A DNA stretch of 64,000 nucleotides from Flammeovirga sp. EKP202 (GTDB lineage Bacteria > Bacteroidota > Bacteroidia > Cytophagales > Flammeovirgaceae): positions 62,001-126,000 of the forward strand of contig NZ_JACVVP010000014.1 of NCBI RefSeq assembly GCF_014534745.1, written 5' to 3'. The notes under the pieces are model-generated. The model saw nothing but the letters and a program-made list of their open reading frames with translations, did no database searches and was not told the origin of the DNA. Positions 8,692 to 17,141 of this stretch are shown here, in pieces. A program made the position numbers and the translations under genes. Positions within the stretch are counted from its first letter, which is position 1. Every line of letters begins with the position of its first letter.

Positions 8692-9366
8692 CTAACTCCT
8701 CCAAAGATAAGGAAATAGGAGATAGGAAACTGTAATTACAATTATATCAATTGCTAAAATGATCATGATTTCATCCAAGGTTTGACTCCTTGCTAATCCA
8801 TCAATTGCATTTTTAGAAGCTTTGATCAACATTAAAATCATTGGTAAAATAGCCGGAAGCCCTAAGATGGCCATCAATGTATTATTACCTTGAGCTTTGG
8901 AAGCAATACCTGCCACCATTGTAAGAGAAGAAGAAAAACCAATGGCTCCTAATCCTACACATGCTGTAAACATCCAAGGATCCTGAATAGGATTACCCAA
9001 TACAATGCTGTATACTCCTAAACCCAGAAAAGCAACGAGTAACATCAAAAGAGCATTGTAAACAATTTTTGATAAAATAATGGATTGCGGGCTTACCAAT
9101 TGGTAGTAATAAAAGTGTCTTCCTCCTGCTTCCTGTGTGAAGCTTTTGGATGCTCCATTCAGAGCCGTGAATAATTGTATGATCCAAAAAAGAGTGTTCC
9201 AAGTGATAGGGGACAGCTCAACTCTGCGTTGATTAAAACTCAAATAACAAACGAAAATTGTACTTATAGTATACAATAAAAGTCCATTAAGGTTTGAACG
9301 TTCCCTCCACTCCAATGCAACTTCCTTTCGGACTAATACATTTATTTCTGAAAATATTGACTTCAT
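8692..9366 (-). CDS. ccmB: Haem exporter membrane subunit CcmB
   Basis: Membrane component of the CcmAB ABC complex that drives release of holo-CcmE. The protein starts MKSIFSEINVLVRKEVALEWR and has six hydrophobic segments, matching CcmB in length (about 224 residues). A longer reading frame starts at 9396, but that Met lies upstream of the transcription start implied by the TAATTTTG box at 9385-9392, so I use Met at 9366. It is the first gene of the visible cluster. The partner ATPase CcmA is not encoded nearby, nor are CcmF, CcmG or CcmH. Confidence 0.88.
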   Translation of the reverse strand: MKSIFSEINVLVRKEVALEWRERSNLNGLLLYTISTIFVCYLSFNQRRVELSPITWNTLFWIIQLFTALNGASKSFTQEAGGRHFYYYQLVSPQSIILSKIVYNALLMLLVAFLGLGVYSIVLGNPIQDPWMFTACVGLGAIGFSSSLTMVAGIASKAQGNNTLMAILGLPAILPMILMLIKASKNAIDGLARSQTLDEIMIILAIDIIVITVSYLLFPYLWRS

Positions 9367-9384
9367 ATTAATATTTAAACACCG

Positions 9385-9392
9385 CAAAATTA
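9385..9392 (-). promoter_or_regulatory. Bacteroidota -7 element (TAATTTTG) of the ccm cluster
   Basis: Exact TAnnTTTG on the minus strand, 18 bases before the chosen ccmB ATG, implying a very short leader. It overlaps the upstream alternative start and so decides the start. The -33 element is not obvious. Confidence 0.5.
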
Positions 9393-9396
9393 CCAA

Positions 9397-9721
9397 AAAA
9401 TCATGAATAGATCTAATTGAAATTGAAACTTACTTTTTTTGGCACTTTATATGTTTGTAGGTTTATATTATAAGTGTTTAAACCTACCGGTTTTGTGCTT
9501 ATTACCAATTAAATGCTGCAATAGAGTTACTTACTGTTTCTATTCCTTCATAACCTAATTATAAAAATTTTAGAATCGTTTTAAATATGGAGTTGTGTTA
9601 GAATTGAAGCAGTGTGTGAAGTAGCGAAAATGTATTTTATTGGTTTTGACTTTTAAATTATTTCGTCTTTTAACTTTAAATACTCTTACAGTGTTTTCAG
9701 CAGAAAATGCAACCAAATTAT
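9397..9721. other. Divergent intergenic region between ccmB and lipoprotein gene
   Basis: AT-rich spacer. It contains a nine-base inverted repeat (9457-9465 and 9479-9487, GTAGGTTTA with its complement, 13 bases apart) that could be an operator for either divergent unit. No ORF or RNA is evident. Confidence 0.4.
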
Positions 9722-10807
9722 ATGAAACAAACTTTTCTATATATTTCACTCTTATCTAGCTTACTCTTATTTGATGGATGTGTACCCAAAGTTTGTCCAG
9801 CATATATCAGTTCTTTTTATCAGAAAGATGATACAAGTAGTTTGTATTATGTGAAAACTACTCCCGATTCGCTCAATGATTATTTTGTGCCTATTGGAGA
9901 TACAAACTATACTATAAAAGGGCAGGTATCATACATTAGCTATTTTTTAGATAGAGATTCTGTTGAAGCCAAAGAAGAAGAGTTATTTGCTTCAAGAGAA
10001 AGAGGATGGAATGGTATGGTAGAACCTAGAGGGAATTTTTATCAGAAAATTCTCAAAACAGAAAATAAAAAAGCAAACTCAAATTACCCCAATTATATCA
10101 TTGGTCTTCAGCATAATCCTTATCCATTGGAATTAACTGCAGAAGATTCGGTTATCAATTTTATTCCAGAAGATAGTATTTACCTTGTTTCAGCATCAGA
10201 TTCTTTAGAGAACTTACTGTTTGCTGGCGGTCCAGGATATGATGATTCAATGGTTGCCGAAGAACTTCCTGAACAGGAAGGTGATGAAGCAAACGAAGAA
10301 ACGGGAGACTCTCTTCCTCCAATGCTTTACGATGGTTATTTCTACATGCAAAAATATGGAGAAAGAGTAGCAAAGGAAGATAGTATGCGTGCCGGATTCT
10401 TCTTAGTGCCGGATTCTATGTACTTGGTTCATCGTAAATGGTTTGAGGTTTGGAAACCAAAATACTATATGATTCCGAAGAGTGTCTTAGATGCAAAAGA
10501 TGCCAATAAAATGGCAAAGTATGAGACGGATTCTTTATCACAATTACCGCAATATGATTCATTGGGCAATGAGATTGTAGTAGAGAAAAAAGGACTATTC
10601 GGAAAGAAAAAGAACAAAGAAGAAACTGAGGATGGAGAAATCACGGATGATTCATCTAATTTTGATGATGTTTCTTCTGTAGACGATGAAGCTAACGAAG
10701 AGGATGAACCTAAGAAAGAAAAGAAAGGTCTCTTTGGAAAGAAAAATAAGGATAAAAAGAAAGAAGAAGAGGACGCTGCACCTGTCACTGAAGACGAAGA
10801 TTGGTAG
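9722..10807 (+). CDS. Lipoprotein with Lys/Glu-rich C-terminus, unknown function
   Basis: Envelope lipoprotein. From Met at 9722 it has a short signal peptide and a lipobox-like LFDGC (Cys about residue 20). The ATG at 9707 is in frame but would place MQPNY before a good n-region, so the internal start is preferred. The central part is rich in Asp, Ser and Tyr with repeated 'DS' turns (EDSIYLVSASDSLE, GFFLVPDSMYLVH). The last 80 residues are low-complexity: two copies of a GLFGKK motif in long acidic and basic runs. Such tails are probably disordered. No catalytic motif is visible and I know no function. It is followed by its own terminator. Confidence 0.7.
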   Translation: MKQTFLYISLLSSLLLFDGCVPKVCPAYISSFYQKDDTSSLYYVKTTPDSLNDYFVPIGDTNYTIKGQVSYISYFLDRDSVEAKEEELFASRERGWNGMVEPRGNFYQKILKTENKKANSNYPNYIIGLQHNPYPLELTAEDSVINFIPEDSIYLVSASDSLENLLFAGGPGYDDSMVAEELPEQEGDEANEETGDSLPPMLYDGYFYMQKYGERVAKEDSMRAGFFLVPDSMYLVHRKWFEVWKPKYYMIPKSVLDAKDANKMAKYETDSLSQLPQYDSLGNEIVVEKKGLFGKKKNKEETEDGEITDDSSNFDDVSSVDDEANEEDEPKKEKKGLFGKKNKDKKKEEEDAAPVTEDEDW

Positions 10808-10829
10808 TATTCATCTTTGAAAATAACAC

Positions 10830-10867
10830 AACCTCATTTTAGCATTGACTAAGATGGGGTTTCTTTT
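10830..10867 (+). terminator. Rho-independent terminator after lipoprotein gene
   Basis: 12-bp stem with two wobble pairs, eight-base loop and a following T-rich run. Confidence 0.7.
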
Positions 10868-10938
10868 TGTACAATTACTTTAATTTATCGAAATTGACCC
10901 TTCGAATTTAATCGCAATCCTATTTAAAATTACGATTC

Positions 10939-13173
10939 ATGGAAAATGTACATGCTGACCTCGTTTCTCGCTATATTAATACTACAAACTGTAATGTTTT
11001 TCTAACAGGAAAAGCAGGAACTGGTAAAACAACGCTACTTCGAGCTATTGAAAAAGAAACGCACAAAAGTGTTGTGGTTGCTGCCCCGACAGGTATCGCA
11101 GCGATAAATGCTGGAGGAGTAACAGTTCACTCCTTATTTCAAATGCCCTTTGGTGCCTTTATCCCTGATGAAAATCTTCAGTTTAATGAAAGAGCGACAA
11201 CAGTTGCTCATGTAAATACACCAAAGTCTTTACTGAAACAACTTTCGATGAAGAAGTCGAAGCGAGATATCCTTCGTAATATGGAACTTCTGATTATCGA
11301 TGAGGTAAGTATGTTGAGAGCAGACATGTTGGATGCGATTGATTTTATATTACGATTAATTCGAAAAAGAAAAAATGAAGCTTTTGGAGGTGTACAGGTT
11401 TTGTTTATTGGCGATATGCTTCAATTGCCTCCTGTGGTGAAAAATGATGAATGGATCTATCTTCAAAAGTATTATCACAATGCGTACTTTTTTAGTGCAA
11501 AAGTTTTTCAAGAAACCTCTTTGGTACATGTTGCTTTAGAAAAAGTATATAGGCAGTCAGATCCATTATTTGTTGATGTATTGAATCATCTCAGAGAAAA
11601 TAAAATCACACAAGATGATTTAAAAGTACTCAATTCATTTTATGATCCGGATTTTGAACAATCTTTGGAAGATGGATATATACAGTTGACCACTCATAAT
11701 AAAATAGCACATGAAAAAAATGAAGGGTGGTTACAAAAAATCAAATCCAAGGAATTTAAATATCATGCTAAAATAGAGGGTGATTTTAGTGAAAACCAGT
11801 TCCCGAATGAAGATACTTTGAGGCTGAAAAAAGGTGCTCAGGTGATGTTTATTAAAAATGATTACTCTGGGGAATCGAGGTATTTTAATGGTAAAATTGG
11901 TAGAGTTTCTTCTTTGTCAAATGACAGTGTTTATGTCAAGTTTGATGACGGAGAAGAAGTGAATGTGGAGCCCTATATTTGGGAAAATAAAAAGTATGCG
12001 CTCAATAAGGAAACGAATGAAGTTGAGGAGCAAATCATTGGGGAATTTCACCAATATCCATTACGTTTAGCTTGGGCGATTACAGTACATAAAAGCCAGG
12101 GTCTAACGTTTGATAAAGCCATTATTGATGTAGGAAGAGCATTTGCGGCAGGGCAAACTTATGTAGCCTTATCACGATTGACAAGCTTGGATGGTTTAGT
12201 ATTATCGTCACCTATTTCAGCAAGAGGAATTGACATTGACCGTCACCTGAGCCACTTCACCCAAAGCAATCAAACGGTTGAAGAGTTAACACCGATCTTA
12301 AAGGAGCAAAGTAAAAACTACATTTACCATACATTATACAACTCGTATAATTTTCAGTTTTTATCAGAACAACTTTTAGAGCATGTAGCTTCTTATATAA
12401 AAGATGGGGGAACCTCAAAGAAGCAAGCACATAGAGAATGGGCCAAGCAAATTCATGAGAAAGTAAAACAGCTCGTTAAAATTGGGAATAAGTTTATCCA
12501 TGAAGTACACAAGACCATTACAGAAGAGAAGCCGGGCTATATTCTGCATCTATTGGAAAGAGTCAATAAAGCTAATAAATATTTTGATGAGCAACTGAAA
12601 GCTGAACATACCAATATTCAAAATAAACTGACCTCATTAGATGGCGTAAATGGTGTGATGGGGTATAGAAATGAGTTGATCGCATTAGCTTCCTTGTTTT
12701 ATAATCATGCAAAGAAATTGATGCGTGCAGAACGTCTGATTATTTCTTACCAGAAAAATGAAAACTTGAAAAAGAACGATGTAGGTAAACCTGATTTTAA
12801 AATTGCACACAAAGCCACTGAAGTCAAGTCTTACGATAAACCTAAAGCAAAAACAGGAGAAGGAAAAAAGCAAAAAATGGCCACACATATTCAATCTTAT
12901 ATCTTATTCAGACAAGGGAAGAGTATGGAAGAGATTGCAAAAGAAAGAGGAATGTCAGTGACTAGTATAGAGTCGCACTTTGCGAAGTTAATAGCACTTG
13001 GAAAAGTTGATATTAAAGAAGTCCTGTCCAATAAAAAACGTTTGATTATTGAAGGAGAATTGGAGGAAACAGAGACAATGTCCCTAAAAGCAATCAAAGA
13101 AAGTTTAGGTGATCGTTACAGTTATGCTGATATCAAATTTGTGATAGCATCTATTGAAGCATCAAAATCTTAA
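10939..13173 (+). CDS. PIF1-like DNA helicase with C-terminal helix-turn-helix region
   Basis: Superfamily 1 helicase, probably acting on replication forks or DNA structures in the cytoplasm. Walker A is GKAGTGKT (24-31), followed by the PTGIAAINAGGVTVHS motif typical of the PIF1/RecD-like group. Walker B is LLIIDEVSML and motif III is QVLFIGDMLQLPPV. The C-terminal helicase motif is AITVHKSQGLTFDKA ... AGQTYVALSRLTSLDGL. After about residue 440 there is a long helical part and then a helix-turn-helix-like segment (GKSMEEIAKERGMSVTSIESHFAKL). The 744-residue length is usual for Bacteroidota members of this kind. It is encoded alone. Family is certain; biological role is inferred. Confidence 0.9.
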   Translation: MENVHADLVSRYINTTNCNVFLTGKAGTGKTTLLRAIEKETHKSVVVAAPTGIAAINAGGVTVHSLFQMPFGAFIPDENLQFNERATTVAHVNTPKSLLKQLSMKKSKRDILRNMELLIIDEVSMLRADMLDAIDFILRLIRKRKNEAFGGVQVLFIGDMLQLPPVVKNDEWIYLQKYYHNAYFFSAKVFQETSLVHVALEKVYRQSDPLFVDVLNHLRENKITQDDLKVLNSFYDPDFEQSLEDGYIQLTTHNKIAHEKNEGWLQKIKSKEFKYHAKIEGDFSENQFPNEDTLRLKKGAQVMFIKNDYSGESRYFNGKIGRVSSLSNDSVYVKFDDGEEVNVEPYIWENKKYALNKETNEVEEQIIGEFHQYPLRLAWAITVHKSQGLTFDKAIIDVGRAFAAGQTYVALSRLTSLDGLVLSSPISARGIDIDRHLSHFTQSNQTVEELTPILKEQSKNYIYHTLYNSYNFQFLSEQLLEHVASYIKDGGTSKKQAHREWAKQIHEKVKQLVKIGNKFIHEVHKTITEEKPGYILHLLERVNKANKYFDEQLKAEHTNIQNKLTSLDGVNGVMGYRNELIALASLFYNHAKKLMRAERLIISYQKNENLKKNDVGKPDFKIAHKATEVKSYDKPKAKTGEGKKQKMATHIQSYILFRQGKSMEEIAKERGMSVTSIESHFAKLIALGKVDIKEVLSNKKRLIIEGELEETETMSLKAIKESLGDRYSYADIKFVIASIEASKS

Positions 13174-13271
13174 AGGGAAGTTTTATACAATGAGTGATTA
13201 TTCATTATTTAAAGAATCCTATAGTTTTAAGGAATATAGAGAGCACTGAATTATAAATCATAAAAATTATT

Positions 13272-13279
13272 TACCTTTG
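13272..13279 (+). promoter_or_regulatory. Bacteroidota -7 element (TACCTTTG) of fabV
   Basis: Exact TAnnTTTG, 74 bases before the fabV ATG; no clear -33 box. Confidence 0.45.
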
Positions 13280-13353
13280 GGAGTTCAAAAAATAGGACCA
13301 TTTATTTTTAAGTCATATTCCGTTGAAATGACGGAAGTAAACAAAGAACAAAA

Positions 13354-14541
13354 ATGATTATTGAACCTAAAACTAGAGGTTTCATCTGTTTGACAGCACA
13401 CCCAACAGGATGTGAGCAAAATGTGATCAATCAGATTGACTATGTGAAGTCAAAAGGAGAAATTAACGGTGCTAAAAAAGTATTGGTAATTGGTGCATCT
13501 ACAGGTTTTGGATTAGCATCTAGAATTACATCTGCATTCGGATCAGGAGCATCAACTATCGGTGTATTTTTAGAAAAAGGTCCATCAGCAGGTCGCCCAG
13601 CTTCACCAGGTTGGTACAACAGTGCTGCTTTTGAAAAGCACGCAGCTGAGGCAGGTTTATATGCAAAAAGTATCAATGGCGATGCTTTCTCTAACGAAAT
13701 CAAGCAGCAGACTATCGATATGATCAAAGAAGACTTAGGTCAAGTTGATTTAGTAATCTATAGTTTGGCTTCTCCAGTAAGAACTAATCCTAATACAGGA
13801 AAAAGACATAAATCGGTATTAAAGCCAATTGGAGATGTATTCTCTAACAAAACAGTTGACTTCCACACTGGTAACGTTACTGAAGTAACTATTCAGCCAG
13901 CCAATGAAGATGATATCGCCAATACTGTTGAAGTAATGGGCGGTGAAGATTGGGAAATGTGGATTGATGCTATGAAAGAAGCAGGTGTTTTAGCAGACGG
14001 TTGCCAGACTTTTGCTTATTCTTATATCGGACCAAAATTAACAGAGCCAGTATACAGAAAAGGTACAATTGGTGCTGCTAAAGACGATTTGGAAGCAACT
14101 TCATTTAAAATTGCTGAAAAATTAAAAGAAATCAACGGTAATGCAGTAGTTTCTGTTAACAAGGCATTAGTTACTCAAGCTTCTTCGGCTATTCCTGTTA
14201 TTCCTTTATACATTTCTTTATTGTACAAGACAATGAAAGAAAAAGGAATTCACGAAGGTTGTATCGAGCAAATCCAACGTTTATATGCAGACCGTATCTA
14301 TGGAGACGACATGCAGTTGGACGAGAAAGGTAGAATCCGTATCGACGATTGGGAAATGCGTGAGGACGTTCAAGCGGAAGTAGATAAGCTTTGGGCAATC
14401 GCTACAACTGAAAACCTTTCTGAAATCGGAGACTTAAAAGGATACTCTGATGACTTCTTTAACCTTTTCGGCTTCAAAGTGGAAGGTGTAGATTATGATG
14501 CAGACGTAAACGAAGTAGTAGAAATTTCTTCTATTTCATAG
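13354..14541 (+). CDS. fabV: Enoyl-ACP reductase FabV
   Basis: NADH-dependent trans-2-enoyl-ACP reductase, the last step of each fatty-acid elongation cycle. The family signature is complete: start MIIEPKTRGFICLTAHPTGC, nucleotide loop VLVIGASTGFGLASR, and the FabV active site Tyr234-x8-Lys243 in VYRKGTIGAAK. The 395-residue length matches FabV, which is longer than FabI. FabV is the reductase known to resist triclosan. Codon use here is close to an optimal set (few rare codons), as expected for a highly expressed gene. It is monocistronic, with a strong hairpin at the end. No other enoyl reductase is in the window. Confidence 0.97.
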   Translation: MIIEPKTRGFICLTAHPTGCEQNVINQIDYVKSKGEINGAKKVLVIGASTGFGLASRITSAFGSGASTIGVFLEKGPSAGRPASPGWYNSAAFEKHAAEAGLYAKSINGDAFSNEIKQQTIDMIKEDLGQVDLVIYSLASPVRTNPNTGKRHKSVLKPIGDVFSNKTVDFHTGNVTEVTIQPANEDDIANTVEVMGGEDWEMWIDAMKEAGVLADGCQTFAYSYIGPKLTEPVYRKGTIGAAKDDLEATSFKIAEKLKEINGNAVVSVNKALVTQASSAIPVIPLYISLLYKTMKEKGIHEGCIEQIQRLYADRIYGDDMQLDEKGRIRIDDWEMREDVQAEVDKLWAIATTENLSEIGDLKGYSDDFFNLFGFKVEGVDYDADVNEVVEISSIS

Positions 14542-14560
14542 TTTACGATCATTCTGATAT

Positions 14561-14610
14561 AAAAATCCCACATCGTAAATCTTAATTAAGGTTTATGATG
14601 TGGGATTTTT
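14561..14610. terminator. Bidirectional terminator between fabV and the GNAT gene
   Basis: 19-bp stem with one wobble pair and a 12-base loop, flanked by A and T runs; it lies between convergent genes. Confidence 0.88.
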
Positions 14611-14612
14611 CT

Positions 14613-15104
14613 TTAAAGCATTTTTTCATAGCAATTGAACAGGCCTTTTCTAAAAGTGACTTGTCCAAGATTTTGATATCCCATTTTTTCGTACAAAATA
14701 TTTGAAACAGGGTTCTCAGTAAAAGCATCAAATCGTAAAGATTTCAAGTTATAGTTGATCGCTAATTCTTCTCCAAACCTTACGAGCTGCCTTGCAATTC
14801 CTTTACCTTGGAAATCTGCATGAACTGAAAGACGATGCATTACTAGAAAATCATCTTTACGGTTTAGCCATTCAATATCATTGTATTCAATGTCATATTC
14901 TTGATTGAAGATTACATATCCAGCCAATTTATAATCATATAAAAAGCCATATGCGTGTTGCTTCTCAATATCTTGCTGAATATCGTTGAGCGTAGGGTAA
15001 TGTTCATCCCATTGATCAATACCCATTGCTCTCATTTTTGTAATCACGCTTTTTACAATTTCTAATGCACTTTCAGCATCATTTACCGTCAATCGCCTGA
15101 TCAT
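14613..15104 (-). CDS. GNAT family N-acetyltransferase
   Basis: Cytoplasmic acyl-CoA-dependent acetyltransferase, substrate unknown. The start MIRRLTVNDAESALEIV is the usual GNAT first strand and helix. The acetyl-CoA loop is LSVHADFQGKGIARQLV (Q/RxxGxG/A type), followed by LRFDAFTENPVSNILYEKMGYQ. At 163 residues it is a single-domain protein. Its start overlaps the end of the M23 peptidase gene by 26 bases in another frame, so the two are translationally coupled. The pairing with a cell-wall peptidase lipoprotein may be incidental. Confidence 0.85.
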   Translation of the reverse strand: MIRRLTVNDAESALEIVKSVITKMRAMGIDQWDEHYPTLNDIQQDIEKQHAYGFLYDYKLAGYVIFNQEYDIEYNDIEWLNRKDDFLVMHRLSVHADFQGKGIARQLVRFGEELAINYNLKSLRFDAFTENPVSNILYEKMGYQNLGQVTFRKGLFNCYEKML

Positions 15105-16383
15105 ATGTCGCTATATCTTTTTCTGGTTGTTTGATTTTCATTTTGTCCAAATTCTTTTTGATTGGCTTAATGACCGACTCATAAGATGAAATTAAAGAAT
15201 CTGGAAGTGGATCTGAAGAAGGAATTTCCTGTTTTCTAGGATCTACTTGTTTTCCATTTTTCCAAAATCTGAAGCAGAGGTGAGGGCCTGTTGCTAATCC
15301 AGTTTTCCCTACATAACCAATGACATCGCCTTGCTGTACTTGCTTCCCTTTTTTGATGCCTTTTTTGATTTTTGACATGTGGAGGTATTGCGTTGTATAG
15401 ACAGAATTGTGTCTTACTTTTACGTAATTTCCATTGTATTTAGAGTACCTTGCTTCTACAATTGTGCCGTCCCCAACACTATGTATTGGTGTTCCAATTG
15501 GGGCTGCATAATCGGTTCCTAAATGTGCCTTAAACCTTTTTTGAACGGGATGATATCTTCTTCTTGAAAAGGATGATGAAATCCTAGAAAAGTGTAAAGG
15601 AGCTTTTAAAAACTCTTTTTTCAAACTATTTCCTTTTTCATCAAAAAACTGCTTTTTACCATTGAAATCATATTCAAAAGCATAAAACTTTCTATCCTGA
15701 TGTTTAAAGTAGGCAGCTTCAATATGATCAATTCCAATCACATTATTATCAACGATTTTCTCATGTAATACTACCTTGAATTCATCTCCTTTTTGAATGT
15801 GGAAAAAGTCAATTTGCCAAGCAAATACATCAGAAAGTGCATTCACTAAAACAGGTGATTCGTTTAGATCCATCAATGACTGATAAAGAGAGTTATTAAT
15901 CGATGCAGAAACTTCTCTTTTATTGAGTGTGATTGGTTTGTTGCCTGTATATACTTTATTACTATTTAACAGATCAAAAACAACATAATGAATAGGATCT
16001 TCTTGATAGATAAAATATTGTAGTGTTTGTAAAGAATCGTTGGCCTTCAATAAAGTATAATCATTTCCTCTTTTTAATTTTCGTACATCAAAAACAGGCT
16101 TAGCATTATTAGCTAATTGGAAGATAGTGGGAAAGCTAACGTTGTTTTCAGAAAGAATATCAGAAAGGTTTTGATTCTTTTTGATTACATTTTGTTCTAC
16201 AATTAAACTGTCTACATTGATTTTGTATAAATAGTTGGAAGAATCTATGACAGCCACAAGTGTATCTTCTAAAATAAGATCTGATTGCTCTTCATGTTTA
16301 GAGCTGAAGTCACATGAATAGAATATTCCAGTAACAATAATAAAGCAAGTGATATATCTAAATGAAAGTAGGTCTTTAAACAT
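15079..16383 (-). CDS. M23 family metallopeptidase lipoprotein (LytM-like)
   Basis: Predicted cell-wall endopeptidase anchored in the envelope. The signal peptide ends in a lipobox GIFYSC (Cys24). A middle domain of about 230 residues, similar in layout to the N-terminal parts of Bacteroidota M23 proteins, precedes the peptidase domain. Zinc-site residues: His287 and Asp291 (HLGTD), His335 (QYLHMSK) and His368 (TGPHLCFRFW). The family normally has HxH at the last site. Here the second His is Cys370, which could still bind zinc, but activity is not assured. Length 434. It is co-transcribed with the overlapping GNAT gene. Confidence 0.85.
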   Translation of the reverse strand: MFKDLLSFRYITCFIIVTGIFYSCDFSSKHEEQSDLILEDTLVAVIDSSNYLYKINVDSLIVEQNVIKKNQNLSDILSENNVSFPTIFQLANNAKPVFDVRKLKRGNDYTLLKANDSLQTLQYFIYQEDPIHYVVFDLLNSNKVYTGNKPITLNKREVSASINNSLYQSLMDLNESPVLVNALSDVFAWQIDFFHIQKGDEFKVVLHEKIVDNNVIGIDHIEAAYFKHQDRKFYAFEYDFNGKKQFFDEKGNSLKKEFLKAPLHFSRISSSFSRRRYHPVQKRFKAHLGTDYAAPIGTPIHSVGDGTIVEARYSKYNGNYVKVRHNSVYTTQYLHMSKIKKGIKKGKQVQQGDVIGYVGKTGLATGPHLCFRFWKNGKQVDPRKQEIPSSDPLPDSLISSYESVIKPIKKNLDKMKIKQPEKDIATYDQAIDGK

Positions 16384-17141
16384 AAAGAATGAAACGTTTG
16401 TAGTATGATAAACTCAAAATACTTAATTGCCGAATGTAAAGTATATCATCCTGCTTTCCAACACTTAAAAACTACTTTATGATACAGTTTAACTTGAATT
16501 AACTTCAAACATAAAGTATTACTCTTTTTGTACTGTTAAATCATCTCAATACACCTTTTTCAATATTAAGCTTACATTTTCATTCTTAATCAAATACAAA
16601 AAGAGGGAGTCAACATTTTTTAATAGCGACTACTAAGGTCTGAATTTAACAACCAAACTAATTTCCTTTTATTAATAAGTAATGTTTTTGAATATCAATA
16701 ATTTAAATGGATGTTAATGTTAGTTCAAATTGAGAAAGTTTTTAGTGTTAAGGTCATAATGTTTTCTATCGTAAACTAACGGATAAATAAGTACTTACGT
16801 ATTGTTAACTTTTGTTTACGAATATGTAGTAGGTTAGTTTCTGATGAGGAAATTAACGTTCTAACTGTGAATAAATTGTAATTTTTAACAAGTAAACGGT
16901 GTTAGGTAGTGTTTTTCGTTCGATTACCTTAAATATTTTACATTATTTATGAAAATTTTAATATATTGTGCCTGTTTTAACCTCAATATTATTCAACAAA
17001 ATTCAATTAAATATACTTATTGTGAGCTACTTAAAAATTATAGTGAATTTTTCTTATTAACTGACTTTTGAATATTACTGTGAGCACTAATTTTTAAGTA
17101 AGCTTTGCGATTCGATTAGCACTACAAACAGAAATTATATT
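16384..17141. other. 758-base divergent intergenic region
   Basis: The longest non-repeat spacer in the window, before the giant gene. It is extremely AT-rich and has no ORF worth calling. I see a 10-base palindrome TAAGTACTTA (16788-16797) enclosed by an inverted CGTAAAC/GTTTACG pair (16770-16776 and 16814-16820). Near the gene, at 17099-17107, TAAGCTTTG resembles a -7 box with one extra base. The region may carry long leader or regulator sites, but nothing is definite. Confidence 0.4.

Noticed and set aside
8692-9396. Longer CcmB start at 9396
   Set aside because: It lies upstream of the transcription start predicted from the -7 element at 9385-9392; Met at 9366 fits the family start.
10465-10788. 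Minus-strand frame with Ser/Phe runs
   Set aside because: It is the complement of the Lys/Glu-rich tail of the lipoprotein gene, not a real protein.
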